This document shows, piece by piece, positions 40,730 to 41,394 of a stretch of DNA of 41,394 nucleotides. The translations under genes and the position numbers were made by a program. The notes under the pieces were generated by a model. It had not been told where the DNA came from and did no database searches. It was given only the letters and a program-made list of their open reading frames with translations. How positions within the stretch are numbered: position 1 is the stretch's first letter; every line of letters begins with the position of its first letter. Source of the DNA: Sedimentisphaerales bacterium (GTDB taxonomy: Bacteria > Planctomycetota > Phycisphaerae > Sedimentisphaerales > Anaerobacaceae); assembly GCA_029907605.1 (NCBI GenBank), contig JARYLO010000009.1, forward strand, positions 1 to 41,394, given 5' to 3'.

Positions 40730-41394
40730 ATGTCACCAATAGATCCAATGCTCTTGACAAAGGTCATCGCCACACTCGGCCCAGCCAGTTCCTCCCAGCA
40801 GGTCATCGAACAGATGATGCAGCAGGGTGCAAGGGCCTTTCGGCTGAACCTCTCGCACGGCACCCAGGCCGAACACGCCCAACGCATCCAGGCAGTACGG
40901 GCCGCCAGTCGTAGGCTTGGGCTGCCTGTGGCCATTATCGCCGACCTTTGTGGCCCAAGGATCAGGGTAGGTCAGTTGCCAGAAGGCGGCATCCTGCTAG
41001 TCGAAGGCCAAGAACTAGTCATCCAGGGTCTATTCGGCAGCCTCGAAGGAGCGGCAGGGCCAGTCCTTTCCATCAGCCATCCAGAGGTGATACCGCAGGT
41101 CCAGCCAGGGCATAGGATATTGATCGATGACGGCAAGATCAGGCTGGTCTGCAGGGAGAACAAGCAAAGGGCGATCTATTGCACGGTCAAGGTAGGAGGT
41201 CGCGTCATCTCGAACAAGGGCATCAACCTCCCTGATACCGCCTTGGCCATACCTGCCCTGACCGAAAAGGACTATAAAGATATCCAGTTTGCTGTCCAGA
41301 TGGAGGTGGATTACATAGCCTTGAGTTTTGTTCAGTGTGGAGATGACATACGCCTTCTAAAGGACGAACTGATCAGGCTCGGTGCAAGGCCTAG
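40730..41394 (+). CDS. pyk: Pyruvate kinase (3' partial, cut by window end)
   Basis: 221 codons are visible before the window ends with the frame still open. The N-terminus of pyruvate kinase is clear: TKVIATLGPASSS, GARAFRLNLSHG (substrate-binding Arg and Asn-Ser), IIADLCGPRIRVG, IDDGKIRL at the B-domain edge, SNKGINLPDTAL and ALTEKDYKDIQFAVQMEVDYIALSFVQ. The enzyme makes ATP and pyruvate from phosphoenolpyruvate, the last step of glycolysis. ATGs at 40730 and 40748 are in frame and neither has a strong ribosome site. A possible TTGACC (40670) and TACAAG (40691) promoter with a short 15-base spacer lies upstream. It diverges from comM. Confidence 0.93.
   Translation, partial: MSPIDPMLLTKVIATLGPASSSQQVIEQMMQQGARAFRLNLSHGTQAEHAQRIQAVRAASRRLGLPVAIIADLCGPRIRVGQLPEGGILLVEGQELVIQGLFGSLEGAAGPVLSISHPEVIPQVQPGHRILIDDGKIRLVCRENKQRAIYCTVKVGGRVISNKGINLPDTALAIPALTEKDYKDIQFAVQMEVDYIALSFVQCGDDIRLLKDELIRLGARP

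Overview
The window looks like chromosome from an anaerobic, flagellated member of the Planctomycetota, most likely class Phycisphaerae. This is inferred from gene content alone: a dockerin-tailed LamG/beta-helix secreted protein, an FDPGPG-repeat propeller protein, a membrane-anchored coiled-coil protein with an EF-hand-like insert, many TPR proteins, a K+-dependent membrane pyrophosphatase and a Rex-linked [FeFe]-hydrogenase operon. Arginine is written largely with AGG and ATA is common among Ile codons. That pattern is often seen in thermophiles, so a warm habitat is possible but unproven. Base composition and codon style look even throughout, and I see no insertion sequence, prophage or CRISPR.

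Layout. 1-1458: 3' end of a large secreted protein. 1513-4484 (-): tusA, a DsrE-family gene, a soluble PAS histidine kinase and a DUF502 membrane protein. 4576-6252 (+): a SagB-type nitroreductase and an ST7-like TPR protein. 6253-7002: gene-free stretch with a strong terminator and an orphan promoter-like site. 7003-15459: flagellin, fliS and an OGT/SPINDLY-type glycosyltransferase on the minus strand, diverging from two tandem TPR-GT9 glycosyltransferases and a GT2 on the plus strand. 15443-18451 (-): surE, an ACT-domain protein, a PFL/DUF711 protein and a small membrane protein, diverging from nnrE. 19226-22244 (-): two exported or membrane-anchored planctomycete-style proteins. 22401-22472: tRNA-Gly(CCC). 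22572-27656 (-): hppA, rsfS, argS, yjbQ. 27748-28707 (-): xerC/D recombinase, diverging from a secreted GH43 arabinanase (28746-30578). 30589-38956 (-): rex, Cache/HAMP histidine kinase, hndB, hndC, hydA, hndA, hydE and a CheY-like regulator. 39063-40592 (-): comM. 40730 to the end (+): pyruvate kinase, cut by the window edge.

Two modules stand out. First, the flagellin locus. A near-perfect sigma-28 promoter precedes flagellin, and a second sigma-28-like promoter points the other way toward the TPR-GT9/TPR-GT9/GT2 operon. The OGT-like gene overlaps fliS by ATGA. Together this suggests a co-regulated flagellin O-glycosylation system built from TPR glycosyltransferases. Second, the hydrogenase operon. 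A Rex-box palindrome lies just upstream of a TTGACT-N17-TATCCT promoter in front of rex. The operon encodes a complete HndABCD-type enzyme, the maturase HydE and a histidine kinase/receiver pair, so NADH/NAD+ sensing and two-component sensing seem to meet on one transcript. The H-cluster motifs of HydA are atypical.

Several promoters with near-consensus -35/-10 boxes are readable by eye, and two (nnrE and the GH43 gene) place the predicted start site at the ATG, suggesting leaderless mRNAs.
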